A stretch of DNA of 64,000 nucleotides from Geofilum rubicundum JCM 15548 (GTDB lineage Bacteria; Bacteroidota; Bacteroidia; Bacteroidales; Marinilabiliaceae): assembly GCF_000974365.1 (NCBI RefSeq), contig NZ_BAZW01000008.1:62001-126000 (forward strand), written 5' to 3'. Positions 57,035 through 64,000 of the stretch are shown piece after piece; within the stretch, counting starts at the first letter, position 1; each line of letters opens with the position of its first letter. Below the pieces are notes generated by a model. The model saw only the letters and a list, made by a program, of their open reading frames with translations. It made no database searches and had not been told where the DNA came from. The translations under genes and the position numbers were made by a program.

Positions 57035-57850
57035 ATGAAAAGTTCATGTATTAAATCTGGGTTCATGCCCTTATTATTGGTTTTAATCACGTTGGGGGGT
57101 TGTGAGAAAGAGGACTTTACACTTCCGGTTGAGTTTACATTGAATTTTGGGCTGCTTAACGAGCCGGTTTTGGGAGGTGCGGTTGTTATTGATGAGGTGG
57201 CCATCGAATTAAGTGAGATAAGTATACAGGGTTACCGGGAACAAGGTAGTGATGTGTTTTTGTCAAGGAGCTTTGAACAAGGTAAAAGCTTTACAGTCAG
57301 CTCTTCTTCGTCAGCTTCTGCTGAAGTTCTGGACATTCCGCAGGGGGTGTATAACCCGATCTCCTTTTCATTTACTTTCAAACCCGATGAAGCGGAAGAC
57401 GATTTAATGGAGGACATTCAGGATTGGCTGGAAGATCAGGCAGAAGGGGATGATTTGGAAGATTTGCAGGAGGATTTGGGCGATGTCATTCAGGATTACC
57501 TGGAAGATACCAGGCCTTGCCTGATGGTTAAGGGAAAGCTGAATCATAATGGGCAGATCAAACATATTGTTGTCGTGGTCAACGACCCCTTAACCATGCA
57601 GATTCATGGCAAGAGAAAAAATGGAAGCTCAGAGATCAGCCTTGATAAAAACATTGTCAATGAAGGAAGTCTGCAGTTCAATCCCTCCTATTGGTTTTCC
57701 GTCATCACAGCACCAATTCTGGATGAAGCATTTGTTGGTAGGATGGACGGAGAGGCGTATATTTTATTAAGCAAACATATAAATAGTCCCATTTATAATG
57801 CTGTCTTTAATCGAATTGAGGAGTCTACCGTATTGATAATTAATGAATAG
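57035..57850 (+). CDS. Predicted surface lipoprotein, first gene of ECF operon
   Basis: 271 residues. Lipobox TLGGC (Cys23) followed directly by EKED, an acidic lipoprotein-export signal typical of surface-exposed Bacteroidota lipoproteins. The body is beta-rich, with VVIDEVAIELSEISIQGYR and IPQGVYNPISFSFTF, interrupted by an acidic helical stretch (about residues 125-165, rich in Asp/Glu/Leu), then strands to the end. It resembles the lipoprotein at 59819 in layout: CEKED anchor, V-I-x-E/S-x-x-I-x-I strand pair, P-x-x-Y-x-x-I-x-F-x-F. That places both in a DUF4382-like fold group, tentatively. The ECF sigma factor begins 11 bases later. Confidence 0.75.
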   Translation: MKSSCIKSGFMPLLLVLITLGGCEKEDFTLPVEFTLNFGLLNEPVLGGAVVIDEVAIELSEISIQGYREQGSDVFLSRSFEQGKSFTVSSSSSASAEVLDIPQGVYNPISFSFTFKPDEAEDDLMEDIQDWLEDQAEGDDLEDLQEDLGDVIQDYLEDTRPCLMVKGKLNHNGQIKHIVVVVNDPLTMQIHGKRKNGSSEISLDKNIVNEGSLQFNPSYWFSVITAPILDEAFVGRMDGEAYILLSKHINSPIYNAVFNRIEESTVLIINE

Positions 57851-57861
57851 ACGGTCGCGCC

Positions 57862-58419
57862 ATGGTGGGTAAATCGAGAGAGGAGGATTTGGAAATACTG
57901 AGAGGGTGCCTTGACAATGACAGAAAGGCGCAGAAACTGCTCTATCAAAAACATTTTAAAGTAATGTTTCAGATTTGCCTTTCCTATACGGGTGACAGAG
58001 ACGAGGCGAAGGATATTTTGCAGGAAGCTTTTATCAAAGTGTTTACCCATCTTGAAAAGTTTAATTCAAAAAACTCTTTGGAAGGGTGGATAAGACGCAT
58101 TGTTACCAATACGGCCATCGATTTCTTTAGAAAGCAGAAAAGACTCGTTTTCTTAGATGATTTCCCGGATGAACCGGACGATGAAGAAAGGGGGAGTTTT
58201 ACTTTTCAGCACCTTACAAATGACGTGATACTCCATTACATCAAAAAGCTGCCAGAAGGTGCCAGGGTTGTTTTTAATCTATTTGCCGTCGAAGGACTGG
58301 CCCATAAAGAAATTGCAAAAATACTGAGTATTACAGAAGGAACTTCCAAATCGCAATACAAAAGGGCGCGCCATCTGTTAAAGAAATGGCTGAACGATTA
58401 TGAATTGAGCAAGCAATGA
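57862..58419 (+). CDS. ECF RNA polymerase sigma factor
   Basis: 185 residues. Sigma-2 region at about residues 20-90 (LYQKHFKVMFQICLSYTGDRDEAKDILQEAFIKVFTHLEKF, then GWIRRIVTNTAIDFFRKQKR). Sigma-4 helix-turn-helix at about 125-180 (LPEGARVVFNLFAVEGLAHKEIAKILSITEGTSKSQYKRAR). There is no sigma-3, as in group IV factors. Its stop overlaps the next start by four bases (ATGA), so it is translationally coupled to the anti-sigma fusion, which is expected to hold it at the inner membrane. Confidence 0.94.
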   Translation: MVGKSREEDLEILRGCLDNDRKAQKLLYQKHFKVMFQICLSYTGDRDEAKDILQEAFIKVFTHLEKFNSKNSLEGWIRRIVTNTAIDFFRKQKRLVFLDDFPDEPDDEERGSFTFQHLTNDVILHYIKKLPEGARVVFNLFAVEGLAHKEIAKILSITEGTSKSQYKRARHLLKKWLNDYELSKQ

Positions 58420-59711
58420 CAAAAAGCAAGTTTGACATAGCATACAATAAGTGGCTTCAGCAAGTTGACGTTGATGAGGGCGACAGCTTATGGAACGCAT
58501 TGGAGGATGAGTTGGACTTTATGGAGACCTGGGATCATATCTCTGCCAAATTGGATGAGACAAAACCTCAGAAGGGCAGGTTGCTACCCATGAGATTCCT
58601 GAAAAGGATGGCGGCAGTCGCTGCCATTTTGCTGCTTCTCTTTTTTCCGGTCAGATACTTATTAAAACAGCCGGAGCAACCTAACATGGCAAAAGAGCAG
58701 GGTCAGGAGGTTTCGGAAAAGAAGATGGGTACATCACAAGAGGTCGGTCCTGTTGCATCAAAGCTGGGTGAAGCCGACGCTGAGGAAGGGTTGGAAGGCT
58801 TGGAAGTGGCACAAGTGACCATAGCCGGAATCCCTGTAGAAGCTGATGCTCTCAGCATTGATGCCTATAGTGAGGTGCCCTCACCCCGGCTCTCTGCTGA
58901 TTTCATCCTAAAATCGGAAGACGGCGCCATTGAGGATAGCGTTATTCGTTTGGAGCGTTTAGCTTTAGAAGGTTTGCAAAGCCCATCTTTTAATGTCAAA
59001 AGGCTTTTGATCAGCCAGGATGATATGATCCTGCCCCATCTGACAGAAACAGATTATTCTTATTTTACATCGTCTGAAAAATCTCCCGAATTGTCAGTTT
59101 CCTCTTCCTCTTTGAGAATTGTTGATGCGGGCTTAGTGTATGGATATAAAAATACCTGGTTATTAAACTATGAGACCAGAAATGGTTTAAACCCAAGCAA
59201 ATTGGGGAGCGTTCAGCCAACGTTCAGACAAGATATGGGTATTGCATCGACCTTTGAATTATTTAGGCGTCATCTGGTTGGTCTGGAGTTTTTTTGGAAG
59301 GCAGAATCTGGTCAGGACTATCAGCAATACGTCAATGCCCGTTTTGTGGATAAAAACATTCAACTGGATTACCTAAAGCTGCAAACCTTTTATTGTTATG
59401 AAAACAAGATGCTTCCCGGACAAATCCTTCTGGGCGGGTATGCTGCAAGGCTCACAATGGCCGAAGAGCAAATCGCGGAAAGTTCTTTTGGGGTTAATGA
59501 CCGTTATAATGACTTTGATTATGGATTGCTGGCCGGGTATCAGGTGCATGTTCCCATCGCCAAAAGGATTGTATTTAAACCAAGTATTCGATTTAATTAT
59601 AATCTGGTTAATATGTTTGAAGGGGATGAGATGATTCCCGGTAATTTAAAGGATACCCGAAACCTGGCGGCGAGCTTTAATTTTTCCTTATCTTATAAGT
59701 TCGACCTGTAG
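58416..59711 (+). CDS. Dual-membrane anti-sigma factor fused to outer-membrane beta-barrel
   Basis: 431 residues in four parts. (1) Residues 1-60: cytoplasmic, with two short helices (KFDIAYNKWLQQVD, WDHISAKLDE), expected to bind the sigma factor. (2) Residues 62-83: a single inner-membrane helix preceded by basic residues. (3) Residues ~85-235: an extended Glu/Ser-rich periplasmic linker. (4) Residues ~236-431: about eight amphipathic beta strands (VDAGLVYGYKNTWLLNYE, HLVGLEFFWKAESG, GILLGGY-like, FDYGLLAGYQVHV) ending in SLSYKFDL, as for an outer-membrane barrel. It has no signal peptide. The protein must therefore span both membranes. This matches the dual membrane-spanning anti-sigma (Dma) concept reported for Bacteroides. 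A pure inner-membrane protein with a periplasmic beta-domain is the alternative. Confidence 0.8.
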   Translation: MTKSKFDIAYNKWLQQVDVDEGDSLWNALEDELDFMETWDHISAKLDETKPQKGRLLPMRFLKRMAAVAAILLLLFFPVRYLLKQPEQPNMAKEQGQEVSEKKMGTSQEVGPVASKLGEADAEEGLEGLEVAQVTIAGIPVEADALSIDAYSEVPSPRLSADFILKSEDGAIEDSVIRLERLALEGLQSPSFNVKRLLISQDDMILPHLTETDYSYFTSSEKSPELSVSSSSLRIVDAGLVYGYKNTWLLNYETRNGLNPSKLGSVQPTFRQDMGIASTFELFRRHLVGLEFFWKAESGQDYQQYVNARFVDKNIQLDYLKLQTFYCYENKMLPGQILLGGYAARLTMAEEQIAESSFGVNDRYNDFDYGLLAGYQVHVPIAKRIVFKPSIRFNYNLVNMFEGDEMIPGNLKDTRNLAASFNFSLSYKFDL

Positions 59712-59747
59712 GGTAATTATTTTTTTTAAAATAATGAGTACACGCTT

Positions 59748-59774
59748 ACCACCTTTCAAAATGTTCCCGTCTTA
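59748..59774 (+). promoter_or_regulatory. Candidate ECF promoter, second lipoprotein
   Basis: ACCACCTT (59748-59755), 12 bases, CGTCTTA (59768-59774). It matches the element at 56979-57006 in both boxes and lies 44 bases before ATG 59819. Confidence 0.55.
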
Positions 59775-59818
59775 TTAGTAGAAGCAAATGAATATTTTCT
59801 AACGTAAAACTAATAGAG

Positions 59819-60562
59819 ATGAAAGCACTCAATGTATTTAAAGCCGTGATAGTGTTAGCTATAACGGTATTTCTGATTTCTTGTGAAAAAGAGGATGATA
59901 ACCTTAAGAATCAAACAGCCATTAAATTTGAAGCCAACAGTCAAGCCCTTAAATCGGCTCAATTAAAAAGTGCCAGTGCGGCCGAAGTGGCGATTGAAAG
60001 CTTTAAAATCAACATTGAAGAAATTGAAATAGAGTTTAACGACGATGACCCTATGTTTTTGTCAGATTCTGTTGCTACCGATTATGAATTGGAAGGTCCC
60101 TTTGAGGTGGATCTTATGATGGATGGCAGCGCGCTTGAAACAACCGTTGTCAATAACGTCGAATTGCCATCAGCCGCCTACGATGAGATTGAGTTTGAAT
60201 TCAGAGAGAGTGAAAACGCCATTTCCATGATGTATGGAAAATCCATATTGGTTGAGGGTACCATTGATGGCACGCCCTTTATCTTCTGGTCAGATGAAGA
60301 AATGGAGGTTGAAATTGAATTTGAAGAGCTCGTTGATCTGGATGAAGCCAGCAGGGCCGTATTAACGGTATCGTTTGATATAGCCTCCCTGTTTAATCCT
60401 GCTATGGGCGGCATAGATATTTCATCTGCCATGGATGCCAATGAAAATGGCATTATTGAAATATATCCTGAAAGCCCCGATGGAAACAGTGATTTGGCTG
60501 AAATGGTATGGGAAAAGCTCGAGGTCATCATTGAAGCCTTCGAAGACAAGTATGATGATTAG
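59819..60562 (+). CDS. Predicted surface lipoprotein, ECF regulon
   Basis: 247 residues, very acidic. Lipobox LISC (Cys21 or so) followed by EKEDD, the acidic export signal, as in the lipoprotein at 57035. Body strands: VAIESFKINIEEIEIEF, VELPSAAYDEIEFEFRE, ILVEGTIDGTPFIFWSDEEMEVEIEF, then VLTVSFDIASLFN. The C-terminus has GGIDISSAMDANENGIIEIYPESPDGNSDLAEMVWEKL, which is common in Bacteroidota proteins of the DUF4382-like type. Function unknown. It has its own candidate ECF promoter and a bidirectional terminator shared with the tRNA-Leu gene. Confidence 0.8.
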   Translation: MKALNVFKAVIVLAITVFLISCEKEDDNLKNQTAIKFEANSQALKSAQLKSASAAEVAIESFKINIEEIEIEFNDDDPMFLSDSVATDYELEGPFEVDLMMDGSALETTVVNNVELPSAAYDEIEFEFRESENAISMMYGKSILVEGTIDGTPFIFWSDEEMEVEIEFEELVDLDEASRAVLTVSFDIASLFNPAMGGIDISSAMDANENGIIEIYPESPDGNSDLAEMVWEKLEVIIEAFEDKYDD

Positions 60563-60593
60563 AGTTGGTTGAATTTCAATGAAGTAGTATAAT

Positions 60594-60627
60594 AAAAGGC
60601 CTGACAATAAAAATTGTCAGGCCTTTT
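60594..60627. terminator. Bidirectional terminator
   Basis: AAAAGGCCTGACAAT / ATTGTCAGGCCTTTT stem with AAAA loop, between the lipoprotein gene and the opposite-strand tRNA-Leu. Confidence 0.85.
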
Positions 60628-60630
60628 AAG

Positions 60631-60714
60631 TACCCAGAGCCGGGATCGAACCGGCACAGGGGTGAACCTACTGGTGTTTGAGACCAGCGCGTCTACCAAT
60701 TCCGCCATCTGGGC
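60631..60714 (-). tRNA. tRNA-Leu (CAA)
   Basis: Read on the minus strand, the 84-nt sequence folds as a class II tRNA. The acceptor GCCCAGA/TCTGGGT has one G-T pair. D-loop is present. The anticodon stem CTGGT/ACCAG holds loop CTCAAAC with anticodon CAA, followed by a long variable arm, then T arm GCCGG-TTCGATC-CCGGC and discriminator A. Anticodon CAA reads the TTG leucine codon. No CCA is encoded. Confidence 0.95.
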
Positions 60715-60804
60715 AAACCTCTTTAAGATTTTTGCGTGGCAAAGATATGGTTTTGCCCCTTTTATTCCAAACAAAAATGCACTTTAGAAAGGGATTAATT
60801 TCAT

Positions 60805-60812
60805 TATTTTTG
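60805..60812 (+). promoter_or_regulatory. Promoter -7 element for recO
   Basis: TATTTTTG, followed by CAAC, lies 20 bases before the recO ATG at 60833. Confidence 0.55.
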
Positions 60813-60832
60813 CAACGGCTTAATAATCTGGC

Positions 60833-61558
60833 ATGATACATAAATCAAGAGGAATTGTTTTAACCCATACGCGCTATGGTGAAACCAGCGCCATTGTGCA
60901 TATCTATACCACTGTGTTTGGCATGCAGAGTTATATGGTGAATGGTGCCTATGGAAAAAAGAAGAAGGGGAATATTGTTTTGATGCAACCATTGAGTCTT
61001 CTTGATCTGGAAGTGTACCATCATGAAAACAGGGACATACATCGCATTAAGGAGTTTCGTCTGGGTAGGGTGTTGTCGCATATCCCCTATTCACAAACCC
61101 GGCGTGCACAGGCTTTTTTGCTGACAGAAATATTAAGTCGTGTGCTCAGGGGAGAAGGCATCAATCCCCCATTGTTTCATTTTATAGAAGAGTCCATTGG
61201 CATTCTGGACTCTGATCAGGCCGGATTGGAAAACTTTCACATTTGGTTCTTGTTTCAACTCACGCGGTTTTTGGGTTTTCAACCCCACGATAATTACAGT
61301 GAAGAAATGGCCTGGTTTGATTTGACAGAGGGCTGCTTTGTGAGTGGCGAACCAGCACATCCCCATTATTTGTCTTCCGAATTGAGTCTTCGCATGCACC
61401 GTATGGCCCATCTCGAGAGAAAGGATTTACCGGCCATAGCCGGTAATGTGAATGAGCGGCGACAACTGCTGGAAGCTTTGGTCTTGTTTTACGAGCTTCA
61501 TCAACCTGGTGTGGGTAAGATTCGATCCCTCAGTGTCTTGAGAGATCTCTTTCAATAG
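60833..61558 (+). CDS. recO: DNA repair protein RecO
   Basis: 241 residues. Loads RecA with RecR on SSB-coated DNA. N-terminal OB fold with the family start KSRGIVLTHTRYGETSAIVHIYT and FGMQSYMVNGAYGKKKKG, then the helical domain (LTEILSRVLRGEGINPPLFHFIEESI and FLGFQPHDN). The Bacteroidota form lacks a full zinc-binding cysteine set, and only one cysteine is seen in that region. Length fits. Confidence 0.94.
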   Translation: MIHKSRGIVLTHTRYGETSAIVHIYTTVFGMQSYMVNGAYGKKKKGNIVLMQPLSLLDLEVYHHENRDIHRIKEFRLGRVLSHIPYSQTRRAQAFLLTEILSRVLRGEGINPPLFHFIEESIGILDSDQAGLENFHIWFLFQLTRFLGFQPHDNYSEEMAWFDLTEGCFVSGEPAHPHYLSSELSLRMHRMAHLERKDLPAIAGNVNERRQLLEALVLFYELHQPGVGKIRSLSVLRDLFQ

Positions 61559-61750
61559 CGCCTCTTTTTGGCAGGGCAAATGACGCCTTTTTTCCTGCAA
61601 TTTGAAGAAAGCGTTGGAATATTTGACCAGTGACCCCTAATGGTGGTGTCATCTGAGTATTGCACAGGATAAAGGATGGTGATATTACGTGCAATTGTCC
61701 AAAAATGGCGGTAAATTTGTTTAAGGTAGCACACATCAAATACCTTAATC

Positions 61751-62889
61751 ATGATTTATTCAAAACTTTTTTCCATAGATTTGGGCCTCGTGGCCACCTT
61801 AAGTGAAAATGCCCGATTAGCAGGAGCCATTGATTTAGCGGGTAATTACTTGTCGGACGATCTTCCATCTACTATTGCCTCTGATTTAAAAAATTTGCCC
61901 GATGATGTATTTAACCGGATAGTTTCCACTTACGGTCTGATTGAGTTACGCCAGGAAATTTCGCATAAGATGCGTTCCCAATATGACCGGGCCTACTGCC
62001 CCGAAACCGAAATCACCATTACCAATGGTGCCAATCAAGCCTTATTTGCGGCCATGACCGCCTTTTTGGGCGAAGGGGATGAGGTGATTCTTTTTGAACC
62101 GGCTGCCGAGAATTACTTGCCCATTATCATGTTGAGTGGTGCCCGCCCTGTTTATGTGTCGCTTAAAGGGCCTGATTTTCATATTGATTGGGAAGAAGTA
62201 ACGCGCATGGTCACCGCTAACACCAAAATGATCATTATCAATACACCACACAACCCTACCGGCATGGTTTTGTCGGAGCTCGACATGTTGCGCTTGCAAA
62301 AGGTAATCAATGGTACCCGGATTTTGGTGTTGAGTGATGAGTGTTTAGAACATCTGATATACGATGGGGCCTCGCACCAGAGTGTGGCCTTGTATCCCAA
62401 ATTGGCTGAGTGCAGCATCATTGTCAACTCCATGGCCCAAAGTTGTCGGGTTGCCTGGCCCGTGGGTTACTGTGCTGCGCCTGCCGAACTGATGAAACAG
62501 ATTAGGTCCATTTTGCATGTAACCGATGGGGGACATTTTGCACCCCTGCAAATGTTGCTGGCGCAGTGCCTGGGTCAAAAAGACATCTACCGGGCTTGTC
62601 TCAGCACTATTGCCAGAAGCGCGACCGCTTTAATGAAATGATGACCGAGCGCACCCGTTTTGTCCCTGTTCCAACCAGCGGTACTTGCTACCAGTTGTAC
62701 AGTTATGCCAAAATATCTGATGAGCGGGATAAAGATTTTGCCAAACGATTGTTTGATGATTATGGAGTGGCTACCGTTCCTTTCAGCACCTTCTTTCACG
62801 AAAAGCAAAAGCGGACCTTCCTTCGTTTTAATTTTTGTCGCCCCGATGATCTGGTGGATAGGGCAGTAGAGGCATTGAGCCGCCTTTGA
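61751..62889 (+). CDS. Fold-type I aminotransferase homologue with catalytic Lys replaced (one-base frameshift)
   Basis: About 379 residues when joined. Clearly of the class I/II aminotransferase family (methionine/glutamine-phenylpyruvate type): TYGLIELRQEI, the PLP phosphate loop NGANQALFAAM, NTPHNPTG (N168), LSDE (D196) and, near the end, TFLRFNFCRPDDL with the substrate-binding Arg. However, the Schiff-base Lys is missing: the SFGKT position reads SMAQS with Gln at 230 (codon CAA 62438-62440), and the conserved Tyr after SDE is Leu199. It should not be a normal transaminase. The frame is lost at the single C 62605; one more C gives ACLSHYCQKRDRFNEMM. Confidence 0.8.
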
Positions 62890-62971
62890 TACTTTCCGTA
62901 TCAAAATTTGAAATCTTACGAAATTTACCCTATTTTTACACATCCCAAACAGCAGGTGAACTGCCCCGTAT

Positions 62972-63043
62972 GGCCTCATAGTTCAAGGGATAGAACGGAA
63001 GTTTCCTAAACTTCAGATTCAGGTTCGAGTCCTGGTGAGGCTA
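62972..63043 (+). tRNA. tRNA-Arg (CCT)
   Basis: A 72-nt cloverleaf: acceptor GGCCTCA/TGAGGCT (one G-T pair), anticodon stem GAAGT/ACTTC with loop TTCCTAA and anticodon CCT, and T arm TCAGG-TTCGAGT-CCTGG. Discriminator A at 63043. It reads the AGG arginine codon. Confidence 0.95.
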
Positions 63044-63044
63044 C

Positions 63045-63082
63045 AAAAAAAAGAGCTGCCCTTTGGGACAGCTCTTTTTTTT
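63045..63082. terminator. Bidirectional terminator
   Basis: AAAAAAGAGCTG / CAGCTCTTTTTT stem with A and T runs on both sides. It serves tRNA-Arg on the plus strand and sdhB on the minus strand. Confidence 0.85.
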
Positions 63083-63099
63083 GAAATGACCTGAAGGTC

Positions 63100-63855
63100 T
63101 TAGTCTTTGATTTTGGCCGTTAAATACTCGCGGTTGAGGCGAGAGATGTTGGCCAGTGAAATGCCTTTGGGGCATTCTACTTCGCAGGCACCTGTGTTGG
63201 TACAGTTACCAAAGCCGAGCTCATCCATGCGGGCCACCATGTTTTTGGCACGGCGGGCAGCTTCTACTTTACCTTGTGGTAACAGGGATAACTGGCTCAC
63301 TTTGGCAGAGACAAACAGCATGGCCGAGCCGTTTTTACAGGCGGCCACACAGGCACCACAACCAATACAGGATGCTGCATCCATGGCCTCATCACCTGCA
63401 TCTTTGGAAATAGGCAGGGCATTGGCATCGGGCACACCACCGGTGTTGACCGATACGTAACCACCTGCTGCAATGATTTTGTCAAAGGCTGTGCGGTCCA
63501 CGATCAGGTCTTTGATGACCGGGAAGCCGGCTGAACGCCATGGCTCAATGGTAATGGTTTCGCCATCCTTGAACTTACGCATGTGCAACTGGCAGGTGGT
63601 AATGTCATCATCGGGTCCGTGGGGGCGACCGTTGATGTACATGGAGCACATGCCGCAAATACCTTCGCGACAATCGTGATCGAAAGCGATCGGCTCTTTG
63701 CCTTCGTTGACCAACTGCTCGTTCAGGATGTCCATCATCTCAAGGAACGAGCTGTCTGTTGAAATATTATCCAGTTTGAAGGTTTCAAAGCGCCCTTTGT
63801 CGCGGGCGTCTTGTTGTCTCCATACTTTAAGTTTGATATTTATATTGTTTTCCAT
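63100..63855 (-). CDS. sdhB: Succinate dehydrogenase/fumarate reductase iron-sulfur subunit
   Basis: 251 residues. Electron-transfer subunit linking the flavoprotein to the membrane anchor and quinone pool. The [2Fe-2S] motif is in [32 protein letters not shown]. The C-terminal cluster cysteines are in [20 protein letters not shown] and [21 protein letters not shown]. The type is that of Bacteroidota class B enzymes, where the complex works in both respiration and fumarate reduction. It starts 37 bases after the sdhA stop and ends before a terminator, so it is the last gene of the operon. Confidence 0.96.
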   Translation of the reverse strand: MENNINIKLKVWRQQDARDKGRFETFKLDNISTDSSFLEMMDILNEQLVNEGKEPIAFDHDCREGICGMCSMYINGRPHGPDDDITTCQLHMRKFKDGETITIEPWRSAGFPVIKDLIVDRTAFDKIIAAGGYVSVNTGGVPDANALPISKDAGDEAMDAASCIGCGACVAACKNGSAMLFVSAKVSQLSLLPQGKVEAARRAKNMVARMDELGFGNCTNTGACEVECPKGISLANISRLNREYLTAKIKD

Positions 63856-63892
63856 GATTAAACTCCATTAAATAAGTTGAATTGGCTGACCA

Positions 63893-64000
63893 TTACTTGT
63901 AATTACGCTGAACCAGGGGAACCTCTATGAAATCGAGCTTCTCTTCATGTTTCACAGGCTCCTTGTCAGTTCCCTGATATTCCCAGCATGACACGTAAGC
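63893..64000 (-). CDS. sdhA: Succinate dehydrogenase/fumarate reductase flavoprotein subunit, C-terminal end only
   Basis: Partial. The last 35 codons lie in the window, translating AYVSCWEYQGTDKEPVKHEE and ending PLVQRNYK. This matches the C-terminus of Bacteroidota SdhA/FrdA, and its place just before sdhB supports the call. The rest of the gene lies beyond base 64000. Confidence 0.8.
   Translation of the reverse strand, partial: AYVSCWEYQGTDKEPVKHEEKLDFIEVPLVQRNYK

Noticed and set aside
1-64000. CRISPR arrays, insertion sequences, integrases, prophage genes, rRNA operons
   Set aside because: I looked for regular spaced repeats, transposase or integrase-like proteins and rRNA sequence and saw none; the window reads as ordinary chromosome.

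Overview
This window is a stretch of Bacteroidota chromosome, most likely from a marine or saline facultative anaerobe of the Marinilabiliaceae type. The evidence is: repeated TAnnTTTG promoter -7 elements in place of the proteobacterial -10; a type IX secretion sorting domain; lipoproteins with acidic residues after the lipobox cysteine; a TonB receptor with a carboxypeptidase-like N-terminal domain; a eukaryotic-type single-chain GlyRS; and a pyruvate formate-lyase/activase/FocA fermentation cluster beside a succinate dehydrogenase/fumarate reductase. The genus call is inference only.

Layout. 1-4.4 kb: start of an OFA-type MFS carrier, a Dabb lipoprotein, an OmpR-type two-component pair, a divergent small Cys/Lys-repeat secreted protein and a methyltransferase. 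4.4-7.3 kb: a His-rich membrane protein and a ZnuD-like TonB receptor, probably for zinc. 7.4-9.8 kb: a creD operon with its own winged-helix regulator and two identical palindromic operators. 10-16.5 kb: glyQS, a K+/H+ antiporter, a radical SAM protein, dxs. 16.5-24.3 kb: three histidine kinases around rsgA. 24.3-25.1 kb: yceD-rpmF. 25.3-29.2 kb: pflB-pflA-focA. 29.3-38 kb: YgjP-like peptidase, an OMP/lipoprotein pair, dgt-rluA, AbgT transporter, CPBP protease. 38.3-46.3 kb: a surface repeat protein and a five-gene MacAB-TolC-like exporter. 46.4-53.5 kb: tsaB, DUF3108 protein, larE, YkgJ-like protein, frr, a secreted endonuclease I, efp. 53.6-56.7 kb: a SpoIIE phosphatase and a hybrid kinase. 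57-60.6 kb: lipoprotein, ECF sigma factor, a dual-membrane anti-sigma/beta-barrel fusion, second lipoprotein. 60.6-64 kb: tRNA-Leu, recO, a degenerate aminotransferase, tRNA-Arg, sdhB and the end of sdhA.

The most interesting locus is 56.9-60.6 kb. An ECF sigma factor overlaps by 4 bp a gene whose product has an N-terminal cytoplasmic domain, one inner-membrane helix, a periplasmic linker and a C-terminal outer-membrane beta-barrel. Two related, predicted surface lipoproteins flank the pair, and both have the same candidate ECF promoter upstream (ACCTT, 12-13 bases, CGTCTTA). This looks like a self-contained outer-membrane-to-sigma-factor signalling module of the Dma kind. Other regulatory finds are a helically phased TTAAC array between the two-component operon and the Cys/Lys protein, ACTTTG-N5-CAAAGT palindromes in the creD operon, and two palindromes plus a sigma54-like element before the exporter.

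A warning about the sequence: eight genes, including the near-universal efp, are each broken by exactly one missing base in a short or long G/C run of the coding strand. The pattern points to consensus errors rather than eight pseudogenes. I report these genes as single CDSs spanning the break.
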